A stretch of DNA of 44,754 nucleotides, taken from assembly GCA_027406905.1 (NCBI GenBank), contig DAHZHT010000014.1, positions 1 through 44,754 of the forward strand, written 5' to 3'. The translations under genes and the position numbers were made by a program. Each line of letters opens with the position of its first letter. Positions within the stretch are counted from its first letter, which is position 1. Below are positions 26,603 to 34,641 of this stretch, piece by piece. The stretch is from Elusimicrobiota bacterium (GTDB lineage: Bacteria; Elusimicrobiota; Elusimicrobia; UBA1565; UBA9628). The notes under the pieces were generated by a model. The model was not told the origin of the DNA. It saw only the letters and a list, made by a program, of their open reading frames with translations, and made no database searches.

Positions 26603-27028
26603 ATGCAAGACACATCAATCATTAACGCGAATATGGCCGCAAATCAGAGAAAGCGGCACACCTTGGACGCCAAGGGTAAAATACTCGGGCGCTTAGCCAC
26701 CCAGGCGGCCGGTCTTTTGCGCGGCAAACACAAAGCGATTTATACCCCCAATGTCGACTGCGGCGATTTTGTGATCGTCGCCAATGCGGCGGAAGTGGCG
26801 CTGAGCGGAAACAAATTAGAGACGAAAGCCTATTTCAGCCATTCCGGCTACGCGCGCGGAGCCAAAATGACTCCCCTTAAGCGCATGATGGAAAAAGATC
26901 CACGGAAGGTTGTTTATTTGGCTGTCAAGAGAATGCTTCCTAAAAATCGCTTGAGCGACCGCCAACTCACTCGTCTTAGAATTTTCAAAGGCGCGGTAAA
27001 CGCCGCTTCAAAAACCTCCGTTAATTAA
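26603..27028 (+). CDS. rplM: Large ribosomal subunit protein uL13
   Basis: The 141-residue protein carries the L13 features: RHTLDAKGKILGRLATQAAGLLRGKHKAIYTPNVDCGDFVIVANAAEVALSG, then the conserved basic motif (HSGYARGAKM) and AVKRMLPKNRLSDRQLTRLRIFKG. L13 is an early assembly protein of the 50S subunit. The N-terminus is about 12 residues longer than in E. coli. GGAAGG lies 5 nt before ATG 26603. It is followed 21 nt later by rpsI, the usual bacterial pair, and transcribed from its own promoter. Confidence 0.98.
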   Translation: MQDTSIINANMAANQRKRHTLDAKGKILGRLATQAAGLLRGKHKAIYTPNVDCGDFVIVANAAEVALSGNKLETKAYFSHSGYARGAKMTPLKRMMEKDPRKVVYLAVKRMLPKNRLSDRQLTRLRIFKGAVNAASKTSVN

Positions 27029-27049
27029 ACTATAGAGAAAAGGGATACC

Positions 27050-27445
27050 ATGTCAACACAGTTGCTCGCAACCGGAAGAAGAAAAACCGCCGTGGCGCAG
27101 GTGCGGATGATTCCCAATGGAACGGGAAAAGTCACCATCAACTCTAAAACGGTCGAACAGTATTTTCATGGAACTGAGCATAAGCAATTTTCCGTTTTAT
27201 CCCCCCTCAAATTGGTCGAAGCGGCCAAGAATTATGATTATGCCCTTAAAATAGTCGGCGGCGGAATTACAGGCCAAGCCGAAGCCGCCCGCCATGCTAT
27301 CGCGCGCGCCTTGGTCAAACTGGAAGAGAAAAACCGCCGCATCATGCGCGCCGAAGGCTTCTTGACCCGCGACCCCAGAGAAGTGGAGCGCAAAAAGAGC
27401 GGTCAACCCAAAGCCCGCAAGCGCTTCCAATACTCAAAACGCTGA
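27050..27445 (+). CDS. rpsI: Small ribosomal subunit protein uS9
   Basis: The 131-residue protein starts with LLATGRRKTAVAQVRMIPNGTGKVTINSKTVEQYF. It contains the GGGITGQAEAARHAIARAL motif and ends in the basic tail RKKSGQPKARKRFQYSKR, which reaches the ribosomal P-site tRNA. A GAAAAGGGAT site precedes ATG. Length and ending are normal for S9, and it forms the standard rplM-rpsI operon. Confidence 0.98.
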   Translation: MSTQLLATGRRKTAVAQVRMIPNGTGKVTINSKTVEQYFHGTEHKQFSVLSPLKLVEAAKNYDYALKIVGGGITGQAEAARHAIARALVKLEEKNRRIMRAEGFLTRDPREVERKKSGQPKARKRFQYSKR

Positions 27446-27449
27446 TTCC

Positions 27450-27788
27450 GTGTCTTCAGACGAAGCGTTTTCTTCGGCTGATCACAGAGAAGAGGTTTAT
27501 GTCGCGCCACTCGCGCGCCTGGTTGCCTTTATCTTCGCCGTTTGGGGAACAGTCGTCGTTTTTAGAGCGGTCTATGATCTCTTTTGGGGATCGCCGGAAG
27601 CCAATCTTTACTCCGCCCATCCTTGGCAGTTTGTCAGCGTCTCACAATGGCTTAGGTACGCGGGGTTTGAACTTTCTTATGGACTTGCCTGCGTAAGTCT
27701 TGCCGCCGGAATATACGCTTACTCAAAATTCCTGCCGGAAACGCTCCAGCGAAAGAAAAGCGAAATCGGAAAAGATTTATTTAAATAA
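27450..27788 (+). CDS. Small membrane protein of unknown function
   Basis: The 112-residue product starts at GTG 27450, 4 nt after rpsI, so it is probably carried on the ribosomal transcript. Two hydrophobic helices are visible (LARLVAFIFAVWGTVVVFRAVYDLF and ELSYGLACVSLAAGIYAY), with a charged C-terminal tail. No family recognised and no ribosome site is clear. Codon use looks like that of its neighbours, which supports a real gene. Confidence 0.6.
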   Translation: MSSDEAFSSADHREEVYVAPLARLVAFIFAVWGTVVVFRAVYDLFWGSPEANLYSAHPWQFVSVSQWLRYAGFELSYGLACVSLAAGIYAYSKFLPETLQRKKSEIGKDLFK

Positions 27789-27804
27789 ATCTTCCTTAAA
27801 ATAG

Positions 27805-27810
27805 TAGAAT
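27805..27810 (+). promoter_or_regulatory. Candidate -10 element ahead of the PhoU-like gene
   Basis: TAGAAT ends 7 nt before GTG 27818. There is no Shine-Dalgarno sequence in the gap and the matching -35 region is weak. The spacing would make the transcript leaderless. Confidence 0.3.
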
Positions 27811-27817
27811 TTTTCCT

Positions 27818-28399
27818 GTGAATATCCTCAAAGACCGGGTTTTGGATCACGCCTCTCTTTTTTCCCATATAGACTCTCTTTTTGAAATCGCTCTAGTCTC
27901 CGAAGAATTTTTTAAATCCTCATCCGGTGTTTTAATAGAGAAAGTTAAAGCCAAGAAAAACTCCGAACTTCAAATTTGGAAAAAAACGCGAGAGGCGCTT
28001 TCTACCAAGGAAAACCGAACTCCTCTCTTACTTTCCTCATTGTGCCATCGTCTGGCGGAGGAAATTTCCCTGGCCTCAATTGAGACTTCGGAATTTAAAA
28101 TTTTGCCGACCCCTGAGTCTATTTTGATGATTCAAAAAACCAAAGAGGCCATAAGGGCTCTCTCAAAATCCCTCAGAGCGTTCTCAAAAAAATCCGCGGC
28201 AGCGGAAATACTGGTCTCAGAGGGTTTATCCCTTGAAATTTTTCAGATATTCAAAAAGGCCCGAATGGAAGCTCTAAAAGACAAAAAAGACGTCCGCGGG
28301 CTTAAGAACTCGGAAATCGCGCTTCGGTTTTCGGAAATCGCCGACATCATTGAAAAGATGGCAAAACTCATCGGCGAATTAATCGCAATGGGGAGTTAA
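27818..28399 (+). CDS. All-helical protein, possibly PhoU-like
   Basis: The 193-residue protein starts with GTG 27818 and looks entirely alpha-helical and cytoplasmic. It consists of long amphipathic helices rich in Lys, Glu, Ser and Leu. The last helix (EIALRFSEIADIIEKMAKLIGELI) is reminiscent of the closing helix of PhoU/DUF47 proteins, which regulate phosphate transport, but the metal-binding E(D)xxxD motifs are not clear, so this is weak. It lies 4 nt before a class-B acid phosphatase relative and is probably co-transcribed with it. Confidence 0.6.
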   Translation: MNILKDRVLDHASLFSHIDSLFEIALVSEEFFKSSSGVLIEKVKAKKNSELQIWKKTREALSTKENRTPLLLSSLCHRLAEEISLASIETSEFKILPTPESILMIQKTKEAIRALSKSLRAFSKKSAAAEILVSEGLSLEIFQIFKKARMEALKDKKDVRGLKNSEIALRFSEIADIIEKMAKLIGELIAMGS

Positions 28400-28403
28400 A
28401 ATC

Positions 28404-29006
28404 ATGGCGTTTCATAAAAAAGTAAAAGAAAAAGCGGAGACCTATTGGTCAAGGACAAAAAAAACGGTTTTTCTGTTGGCCATATGGGGAATTATTTTTA
28501 GCGTCGCCACCATCGCGAAGTTGGAAGTGGGTTTTGGCTACGATACGACGCTCGTCTGTTCAACCGCCGCTTATCGAAAGGCCATGGACCAAGGAGTCGC
28601 CCCCTATTCCTATTCTTTTTGGTCCATTGTCAACCGCTCCTATGATTTGGAGCATCCTAAAATTATACCCATGGCGATTGCGTGGGCGTTTCGCGTCTTC
28701 GGATTTAAGATATCCATTATTACTTCAAGGCCCGATATTGACGCAAGCGGTCTCAAAAAAGATTGGCGGCTCTTGGTCAACCCCAAGCGCTTTATTTTCG
28801 CGCAATCCGACACCGCAAAAGTTCAGTATCTCGATAGCGGTAATTTCATCTTATTTTTCGGCGGGGCGGATTCTGAAATCCAAGCCGCAAGAGAGGCTCG
28901 TGTCTATCCTATTCGAATTCTTCAATCCAAAGAATGCCTAATTAACCCCGCCGATTACCACCCTGGAGAATTCCATGAACACAAAGTTCCTTTCTCTCAA
29001 TATTGA
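28404..29006 (+). CDS. Membrane-anchored class-B acid phosphatase-like HAD protein with degenerate catalytic motifs
   Basis: The 200-residue protein has an N-terminal membrane anchor (TVFLLAIWGIIFSVATIA) and then a fold matching AphA-type class-B acid phosphatases in order. VGFGYDTTLVCS stands where AphA has GFDIDDTVLFS, ISIITSRPD stands for FFVTGRS, then comes FIFAQSDTAKVQYL, and ILFFGGADSEIQAAREARVYPIRIL stands for the [24 protein letters not shown] type. The nucleophile Asp of motif I is Gly here, and the first Asp of motif IV is also Gly. Known phosphatases need these residues, so the protein is probably not a phosphatase and may bind or sense a ligand. GGGGAG precedes ATG. Confidence 0.65.
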   Translation: MAFHKKVKEKAETYWSRTKKTVFLLAIWGIIFSVATIAKLEVGFGYDTTLVCSTAAYRKAMDQGVAPYSYSFWSIVNRSYDLEHPKIIPMAIAWAFRVFGFKISIITSRPDIDASGLKKDWRLLVNPKRFIFAQSDTAKVQYLDSGNFILFFGGADSEIQAAREARVYPIRILQSKECLINPADYHPGEFHEHKVPFSQY

Positions 29007-29031
29007 CGCGGCGGTGATAAATTGCTTAAAT
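29003..29031 (+). promoter_or_regulatory. Candidate promoter of rpsT
   Basis: TTGACG (29003-29008) and TTAAAT (29026-29031) are 17 nt apart. The start of transcription would be only about 3 nt before ATG 29041, and the AT-rich gap has no Shine-Dalgarno sequence. The -35 overlaps the end of the previous gene. Confidence 0.45.
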
Positions 29032-29040
29032 AAATAATAT

Positions 29041-29361
29041 ATGGCTCAAACAAAGAAAAAAACAGGCCGTCACCATTCCGCAATCAAAGCCGTTCGCCAG
29101 GCGGAGAAACGAAATCTCCGGAACCGCATCGCAAAAAAAGCGATTCGTTTATCTCTAAAAGACGCGCTTGATTTCGCGCAAAAAAAAGACAGTTCAAAAG
29201 CTTCAGAGTCTTTGTCCAAAACCTCAAGCCTGTTAGACAAAGCGGCCAAAAAAGGTTTTATGCACTGGAAGGCCGTAGCCAGAAAGAAATCTTATCTAGC
29301 CCGCCGCGTTTCTGGTTCCTTAAACTCTTCTGAAGCTAAAACGGCGTCGGCCGCGGCTTAA
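29041..29361 (+). CDS. rpsT: Small ribosomal subunit protein bS20
   Basis: The 106-residue protein has the bS20 pattern: KKKTGRHHSAIKAVRQAEKRNLRNRIAKKAIRLSLKDAL at the N-terminus, then LLDKAAKKGFMHWKAVARKKSYLARRV. It binds 16S rRNA as a primary assembly protein. The C-terminus carries an extra Ala/Ser-rich tail of about 15 residues. The start has no ribosome site but a -10-like box just upstream. It converges on holA with 6 nt between stops. Confidence 0.95.
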   Translation: MAQTKKKTGRHHSAIKAVRQAEKRNLRNRIAKKAIRLSLKDALDFAQKKDSSKASESLSKTSSLLDKAAKKGFMHWKAVARKKSYLARRVSGSLNSSEAKTASAAA

Positions 29362-29367
29362 GCCGCT

Positions 29368-30372
29368 TTAGTTCTTGCAGAGTTCGCTCGCGAGAATCTC
29401 TATTTCCACTTGTGGGCTTAGCCAAGACTGAGACTTAAGCTTCATCTCCGTTTCAAGGCAAGACATTAGGTTTTTCTTGAGCTTTTCTTCATTCACAGAC
29501 GCCAAATTTTCAAAAAAGCCTTTGTCCCAGTAAGGGTGAAGCCGTAAATTTTTTTCAATCATGGATTTTTGAAGGCCGGAGGCGAGCATCACCTTAGCCT
29601 TGAGTTGCTTAACGATGACCGCGCTTATTTGAGACAAAGCCCGAAACGCCTGATCTTGCGTTTTCCCCTCGTTAAGAAAAAAATAAAGATGGGTTAAGAC
29701 CGCCTTTTTATCCCGTTTTTCAATCAAACGCGGCAAAAGAAACGGATCGCTTTCCTTGCGATATCCCAAGGAAAGGGAAACCTCTTTTAAAGACACCTCT
29801 GGCCCTTCCGCAAACAAGCAAAGTTTTTCAATTTCTTGGCTTAAAAGCCCCCAATCGGCGCCCACTTCTCGCACCAATAACTCGCAGGCCTCACGGGAGA
29901 TGTTCTTGCCATTTTTATTGATCAATTTAAGCGCCTGGCTGACGGCTTCATTTTCCTTGAGCTTGGGAAAAACGCAAACAGCGCCTTGCCGCGAAATTTC
30001 ATGAAAAAGAGAGTCTCTGAGATCCGGCTTGGGTTCATCGGAGTGAAGAATCAAAACAGAAGAGACAAGCGGAGATTTTAAATATTCCAAAAGAGCCTTT
30101 TTAAGCGCGGCGCCCGCATCCGGAATTTCAACGATGACAAATCTGCGCTCGGAAAAAACCGGAAGGCTTAAAAGTTCGGAAATAATTTCCGAAGTCTTGG
30201 CCAAGGCCGTTGCTTTGGAAAACTCCCTGAAATTAAAAGAATCGGCGTTCTTTTTAATAAAAGAAAGAGCCGCTTTTCTGGAAAAAGATTCTTCGCCGCA
30301 CAAATAATAAGCCGGACGGTAAACCCCGGATTTCCACTCTTGCGAAAGTTGTGAGGGAGAAAGCTCCGGCAT
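29368..30372 (-). CDS. holA: DNA polymerase III delta subunit
   Basis: The 334-residue protein matches HolA: an AAA+-like N-terminus (RPAYYLCGEESFSRKAALSFIKKNAD), FVIVEIPDAGAALKKALLEYL, a lid region with KIDELGLAREVGADW-type sequence (here ACELLVREVGADWGLLSQEIEKLCLF), and a C-terminal helical collar. Delta opens the beta sliding clamp in the clamp loader. The gene begins at the stop of lptE (TAATG). The leuS-lptE-holA order is the same as in E. coli. Confidence 0.92.
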   Translation of the reverse strand: MPELSPSQLSQEWKSGVYRPAYYLCGEESFSRKAALSFIKKNADSFNFREFSKATALAKTSEIISELLSLPVFSERRFVIVEIPDAGAALKKALLEYLKSPLVSSVLILHSDEPKPDLRDSLFHEISRQGAVCVFPKLKENEAVSQALKLINKNGKNISREACELLVREVGADWGLLSQEIEKLCLFAEGPEVSLKEVSLSLGYRKESDPFLLPRLIEKRDKKAVLTHLYFFLNEGKTQDQAFRALSQISAVIVKQLKAKVMLASGLQKSMIEKNLRLHPYWDKGFFENLASVNEEKLKKNLMSCLETEMKLKSQSWLSPQVEIEILASELCKN

Positions 30373-31025
30373 TAATATGGCGTAACCGGCGGGGTAAAGG
30401 TCGAAGGCGGGGGTGCAATCGGAGCCGATGAAGGGGCAGTCGAGGTTATCACCCGAGAAGCTTCTCCCATAACCGTCCCAAACCCATGAACAACGCGAGT
30501 GACCACGTCATCGGCAAATTTCGGGTAAAGCTCTTCCCGCGCCTGTTCTTCGGTAATCCCGCCGGGAATCGCGGCATCCGTATACGTCACTGTTTCTTGG
30601 ATATTAGGCTGATCCCACAAAACAGTGTTGGTTTTAACGTCTACAAATTGAACATCCAAGAGCATCAAAAGCTGATAGGTCACCGGAGTTAAGTTCTGGT
30701 TATAGGTCAGCGGAGTGTTGATGTAGCGGGTAATTGAAGGTTCCACAATGCCTTCGGCGTCTTTGTCCGGAACGATGACGTAATCGCCGTTTCTCAAGAA
30801 GGCGTCTCGAATGCTGATAGAGAGTTTATCTGAAATTCCAAACTGCTGAGTCTTATTGACCACCGGATGAAGAGCTATCTTTTGAACGCTGTGCGGCAAA
30901 AGTTGTTCCGCCGGGTTATACTGGATATCAACCCCTGCGACCGAACCGTTGCTGCAGCCGTAAAACAACGGCAACAAAGACAAGCAAACAAGCGACAAGA
31001 CCAACGAAGCGCTTTTTGTTCTCAT
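30372..31025 (-). CDS. lptE: LPS-assembly lipoprotein LptE-like
   Basis: The 217-residue protein has a lipoprotein signal (LVLSLVCLSLLPLFYGC). It then shows the LptE pattern: HSVQKIALHPVVNKTQQFGISDKLSISIRDAFLRNGDYVIV near the N-terminus, followed by strands (VTYQLLMLLDVQFVDVKTNTVLWDQ) and the YTDAAIPGGITEEQAREELYPKFADDVVTRVV helix. The tail is Pro/Thr-rich and unusual. LptE plugs the LptD translocon at the outer membrane, implying an LPS-bearing envelope. It overlaps leuS by 4 nt and holA by 1 nt, and the leuS-lptE-holA order supports the call. Confidence 0.82.
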   Translation of the reverse strand: MRTKSASLVLSLVCLSLLPLFYGCSNGSVAGVDIQYNPAEQLLPHSVQKIALHPVVNKTQQFGISDKLSISIRDAFLRNGDYVIVPDKDAEGIVEPSITRYINTPLTYNQNLTPVTYQLLMLLDVQFVDVKTNTVLWDQPNIQETVTYTDAAIPGGITEEQAREELYPKFADDVVTRVVHGFGTVMGEASRVITSTAPSSAPIAPPPSTFTPPVTPY

Positions 31026-33553
31026 GACGCTATTTTCTCCTTAACAACGATATTGACCAGCCTATGCGGGACGACAATCGTTTTAACGATTTCTTTCCCC
31101 TCGGTCATCGTCTTTATTTTATCTAAAGAAAGGGCCGTCGATTTAACATATTCCTGTGAGACGCTTTTAGAAACGGTCAAGGTCTCTCTGTTCTTGCCGT
31201 TGAGCTGGATCACGTATTCGACTTTATCGTCTTCTAAATAGCGCTCGTCCCAAGACGGCCAGGCCTGGCGCGCCAAGAAATCCTGATGCCCCAAAGCCGC
31301 CCACAATTCCTCGCTGATATGCGGAGCCAAGGGATTGAGCAAAGACAAAAGCGTCTCGATGTCTATTTTAGCGGGCTCTTGGGAGGCGTGAATTTCATTG
31401 GCATAGATCATCAAAGTCGAAACAACGGTGTTAAAGCCAAAGCCTTCGATATCTTCCGTGACTTTTTTAATCGTGCGATTTCTTAGAGAAAGCAAACCTT
31501 CGCCATTCCCCCACTCTGTTTCATAAACCATGGTCCAAATTTTTCTCAGAAAGCGGTAAGACCCTTCAATAGAACGCATATCCCAGGGTTTAGACTGTTC
31601 AAAAGGCCCCATAAACATCTCATAAATCCTGAAAACATCCGCCCCATAGCGCGCGATGACGGAATCAGGGCTGACGACATTTTTCTTGGACTTGGACATT
31701 TTCTCGACTTGGGTGGAAAGCTTCTCCCCAGTTTTTGAAAGGACGGGCTCTCCATTGGAATTAAACGAAACATCTTCATAAGGGTGATAGACGCCGTTTG
31801 AATCGCGATAGGAAAAAGAGAGAATCAAACCTTGGTGGCGAAGCTTTTGAAACGGCTCTAAAGTCGAAACGGCGCCTTGATCGAAGAGAACCTTGTGCCA
31901 AAACCGGGCGTAGAGGAGATGCAAAACGGCGTGCTCGCTGCCGCCGACGTAGACATCCACCGGCATCCAGGCTTTTTCAATATCCGGAGACCAGGACAGG
32001 TCTTTGTTTTTTGGATCCAGAAATCTAAGATAATACCAGCAAGACCCCGCCCACTGCGGCATGGTGTTAGTCTCGCGTTTTCCGGTTTTGCCGCAACTTG
32101 GGCAGGGAGCTTTAAGCCATGATGAATCGACATTCGCCAATGGAGATTCACCCGTATCTGTCGGTTTGTAGTGGGTCATGTGAGGCAAAAGAACGGGCAA
32201 TTCATTTTCCGGAACGGGAACTGCCCCGCATTTTTCGCAGTGAATGATCGGGATGGGTTCTCCCCAGTAACGCTGCCTTGAAAAAATCCAGTCGCGCAAA
32301 CGATATTGAACCGCCTTTTTGCCGAGCCCTTTTTCTTCCAGGACCTGAACCATCTTTTCCTTTGCCGTCGCGGTTGGAAGGCCCTCAATTGCCGGGGAAT
32401 TGACCGCAGTTCCGTCTTCCACATAGGCATACTCTCTGACTTCTTCTAAAAGGCCAGAGAGCGGACGAACCACGGGAATAATCGGAAGACCGAATTTTTT
32501 GGCAAAAGCGAAATCCCGAGCGTCATGGGCAGGAACGGCCATGACCGCCCCCGTCCCGTAACTTCCGAGAACATAATCGGCAATCCAAATGGGAATTTTT
32601 TTTCCGGTCAAAGGGTGCACGGCATAAGAACCGGTGAAAACCCCGGTCTTATCTTTCTGCAAATCGGAGCGCTCGAGTTCGGCTTTGTTTTTTGCCTCAT
32701 CAATGTAGGCCGATATCGCCGCGGCTTTATCGGAAGAAGCCAGCTTAAGAGACAACGCGTGTTCCGGGGATAAAACCAGGTAAGTCACTCCGTAAAGGGT
32801 GTCGGGCCGAGTCGTAAAAATGGAAATAACATCCCCCGGCTCGGTCTTGAAATCGATTTCGGCGCCTTCGGACTTTCCAATCCAATGCTTCTGCATCGCC
32901 AGAGTTGAATGAGGCCAATCAAGAGTTTCCAAATCTTTTTCAAGCCTCTCGGCATAAGCGGTAATTTTAAGCGTCCATTGCCGGATATTTTTTCTTTCAA
33001 CCCGGGTTTGACAGCGCTCGCATACACCGTTAAAAACTTCTTCATTAGCCAACCCGGTTTTACAAGACGGACACCAGTTGATGGGCGCGGTGCTCTCGTA
33101 GGCCAAGCCCTTTTTAAACAACTGTAAAAATATCCACTGAGTGCATTTGTAATAATCGGGATCGGTGGTGTTGATTTCGCGATCCCAGTCGTAAGAAAAA
33201 CCTAAGGATTTCACCTGTCGCTTAAAATTGGAGATATTTTCGCGCGTGATATCCTCCGGATGACGGCCGGTTTGTATCGCGAAATTTTCCGCCGGAAGCC
33301 CAAAAGCGTCCCAACCCATTGGATGCAAAACGTCGAAACCTTGCCTGCGCTTAAAGCGGCAAAGGATATCGGTGGCGATATAGCCCTCGGGGTGTCCGAC
33401 ATGGAGCCCGGCGCCCGATGGATACGGGAACATGTCAAGGCAATAGAATTTCTTTCCGGCTCTGGGAGTCCTTGGAGCTTTAAAAATCCCTGCGGCTTCC
33501 CATTTTTCCTGCCATTTCGCCTCTATTTCGGAAAATGAAATTGAATCAGTCAT
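31022..33553 (-). CDS. leuS: Leucyl-tRNA synthetase
   Basis: The 843-residue class I synthetase has the HIGH-like motif in YPSGAGLHVGHPEGYIATDI (about 50), zinc ligands (CPSCKTGLANEEVFNGVCERC and CEKCGAVPVP/CPSCGKTG), the CP1 editing domain (TTRPDTLYGVTYLVL, TGVFTGSYAVHPLTG), the WAGSCWYYLRFLDP segment and KMSKSKKNV (about 621). A C-terminal anticodon-binding domain ends in an RLVNIVV strand. It charges tRNA-Leu. A -10-like TATGAT is at 33572-33577. The gene is the first of leuS-lptE-holA. Confidence 0.98.
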   Translation of the reverse strand: MTDSISFSEIEAKWQEKWEAAGIFKAPRTPRAGKKFYCLDMFPYPSGAGLHVGHPEGYIATDILCRFKRRQGFDVLHPMGWDAFGLPAENFAIQTGRHPEDITRENISNFKRQVKSLGFSYDWDREINTTDPDYYKCTQWIFLQLFKKGLAYESTAPINWCPSCKTGLANEEVFNGVCERCQTRVERKNIRQWTLKITAYAERLEKDLETLDWPHSTLAMQKHWIGKSEGAEIDFKTEPGDVISIFTTRPDTLYGVTYLVLSPEHALSLKLASSDKAAAISAYIDEAKNKAELERSDLQKDKTGVFTGSYAVHPLTGKKIPIWIADYVLGSYGTGAVMAVPAHDARDFAFAKKFGLPIIPVVRPLSGLLEEVREYAYVEDGTAVNSPAIEGLPTATAKEKMVQVLEEKGLGKKAVQYRLRDWIFSRQRYWGEPIPIIHCEKCGAVPVPENELPVLLPHMTHYKPTDTGESPLANVDSSWLKAPCPSCGKTGKRETNTMPQWAGSCWYYLRFLDPKNKDLSWSPDIEKAWMPVDVYVGGSEHAVLHLLYARFWHKVLFDQGAVSTLEPFQKLRHQGLILSFSYRDSNGVYHPYEDVSFNSNGEPVLSKTGEKLSTQVEKMSKSKKNVVSPDSVIARYGADVFRIYEMFMGPFEQSKPWDMRSIEGSYRFLRKIWTMVYETEWGNGEGLLSLRNRTIKKVTEDIEGFGFNTVVSTLMIYANEIHASQEPAKIDIETLLSLLNPLAPHISEELWAALGHQDFLARQAWPSWDERYLEDDKVEYVIQLNGKNRETLTVSKSVSQEYVKSTALSLDKIKTMTEGKEIVKTIVVPHRLVNIVVKEKIAS

Positions 33554-33571
33554 CAGAGTTTACTCACGGTA

Positions 33572-33577
33572 ATCATA
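33572..33577 (-). promoter_or_regulatory. Candidate -10 element of leuS-lptE-holA
   Basis: TATGAT on the minus strand lies 18 nt before ATG 33553. The best -35 (TTTCAA or TTCAAG) is weak and slightly close, so support is modest. Confidence 0.35.
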
Positions 33578-33606
33578 AATATAGCAATTCCGCTTGAAAA
33601 TTAGAT

Positions 33607-33625
33607 TTCAGGCGGCGCCTAAATT
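33607..33625 (-). terminator. Possible hairpin terminator after the tRNA
   Basis: Downstream of the tRNA on the minus strand a short inverted repeat (TTTAGGC, GCC loop, GCCTGAA) with one wobble pair forms a 7-bp stem. The following T run is interrupted, so termination is uncertain. Confidence 0.3.
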
Positions 33626-33635
33626 AGAAATAGGC

Positions 33636-33709
33636 TGCGCCCGGCAGGACTTGAACCTGCGACCCTCCCGTTATGAGCGGGGTGCTCTGACCAACTGAGC
33701 TACGGGCGC
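33636..33709 (-). tRNA. tRNA with CAU anticodon (elongator Met, or Ile2)
   Basis: The 74-nt cloverleaf folds well. The acceptor is GCGCCCG paired with CGGGCGC, the D arm is GCTC/GAGC, and the anticodon loop is CTCATAA (anticodon CAU). The T arm is GCAGG/CCTGC with loop TTCAAGT, and the discriminator base is A. One pair at the top of the anticodon stem (C27-A43) is unpaired. The first pair is G-C, so it is not the initiator. CAU could be elongator Met or lysidine-modified Ile2, which sequence alone does not settle. CCA is not encoded. Confidence 0.93.
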
Positions 33710-33836
33710 GTGCGTAAAACCTTTTCCGTAGACGCCCGCGCACGCTCTCGCTTCGCGAGAGAGGAACGCAGGCGCGTGCGTAAAACCTTTTCCGTAGACG
33801 CCCGCGCACGCTCTCGCTTCGCGAGAGAAACGCAAG
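33705..33836. repeat. Tandem 66-bp repeat with internal hairpin in the tRNA 5' leader
   Basis: Two near-identical copies (33705-33770 and 33771-33834) have a 66-bp period; the second lacks 2 nt. Each carries a hairpin with arms CTCTCG and CGAGAG around CTTCG. A third, degenerate start follows at about 33836. The repeat includes the first bases of the tRNA acceptor strand. On the minus strand it lies between a candidate promoter (33841-33870) and the tRNA, so it would be part of the tRNA precursor. Confidence 0.85.
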
Positions 33837-33840
33837 CGCG

Positions 33841-33870
33841 TCTATAAAATCTTCTTCGCAACCCTTGCAA
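33841..33870 (-). promoter_or_regulatory. Candidate promoter of the tRNA gene
   Basis: On the minus strand TTGCAA (33865-33870) and TATAGA (33841-33846) are 18 nt apart. The transcript would begin near 33834 and run through both hairpin repeats before the tRNA. The rest of the gap up to 34018 holds only the promoter of the next gene. Confidence 0.4.
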
Positions 33871-33981
33871 TGAGAGGTCGACGGAAAGTTCCGCAGGTTC
33901 ATTTTAACAAAAAGAATCGCCCCTTTGATTTCAAAGAATCAAATGTCATGCGTTTGTTACCTGCTTGTCGCTCAAAAACCA

Positions 33982-34009
33982 TTGACAGGAAAGCCCCGAA
34001 ACCGATACC
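33982..34009 (+). promoter_or_regulatory. Candidate promoter of the phosphate transport pair
   Basis: A perfect -35 TTGACA (33982-33987) is followed 16 nt later by GATACC (34004-34009), only three matches to the -10 consensus. The predicted start is about 2 nt before ATG 34018, again without a ribosome site. Confidence 0.35.
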
Positions 34010-34017
34010 CTAATTCC

Positions 34018-34641
34018 ATGATTAGATTTATCCCCCGTGAAGAAAAATTTTTCGACCTCTTCGAAGCCCAGGCTGAGCACAACGTTCACGCCGCGCGCGT
34101 CTTTAAGGATTTAGTCGCCCAATGGAATCTTGAATCCGCCTCGTTTCAGAAACTTCAAGATATCGAGCATGAAGCCGATATCACGACTCACGAAATTTAT
34201 GATCGCCTTAACCGCACCTTTATCACGCCCTTTGACCGCGAGGATATCCACGAGCTGGCCTCTGAATTAGACGACATCGTCGATCTGGTTCAATCGGTCT
34301 CCATGCGAATGCGCATTTACCGCATAGACCGTTCCGACCCAGCGCTACGAAGCCTTTCAGAGATACTTCTCAACGCCACCGAAAATATCCGCAAAGCGGT
34401 AGCGGAGTTGAGGCGTTCGGAAAAGCAAAGGCGGGTTTTGGATTATTGCATCGAGATTAACCGCCTTGAGAACGCGGGAGACACAGCCCTTGAGGAAGCC
34501 CTTCGGCATCTTTTCGAGGGCCAACCCGAACCTCTCAACGTCATTAAATGGAAAGAAATATACGAGGGCATCGAAACGGCCATTGATAAATGCGAGGATG
34601 TCGCCAACGTTTTAGAATCGATCCTCGTTAAGTCTTCCTAA
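34018..34641 (+). CDS. PhoU-like DUF47 protein (PiT-associated)
   Basis: The 207-residue all-helical protein starts at ATG 34018 (MIRFIPREEKFFDLFEAQAEHNVHAARVF). It carries the DUF47 metal-binding features: LQDIEHEADITTHEIYDRLNRTFITPFDREDIHELASELDDIVDLV, repeated later as INRLENAGDTALEEAL and IETAIDKCEDVANVLESILVK. Such proteins act as cytoplasmic partners of low-affinity PiT phosphate permeases. It overlaps the permease start by 1 nt (TAATG). The longer frame to 33925 has no family similarity and crosses the promoter. Confidence 0.93.
   Translation: MIRFIPREEKFFDLFEAQAEHNVHAARVFKDLVAQWNLESASFQKLQDIEHEADITTHEIYDRLNRTFITPFDREDIHELASELDDIVDLVQSVSMRMRIYRIDRSDPALRSLSEILLNATENIRKAVAELRRSEKQRRVLDYCIEINRLENAGDTALEEALRHLFEGQPEPLNVIKWKEIYEGIETAIDKCEDVANVLESILVKSS

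Noticed and set aside
33636..33709. Initiator tRNA-fMet
   Set aside because: The first acceptor pair is G-C rather than the unpaired C1-A72, and the anticodon stem lacks the three G-C pairs in the right place.
33624..33902. 92-codon open frame on the minus strand with a repeated peptide
   Set aside because: It reads through the tRNA and the tandem hairpin repeats; its repeated protein is a by-product of the 66-bp repeat.
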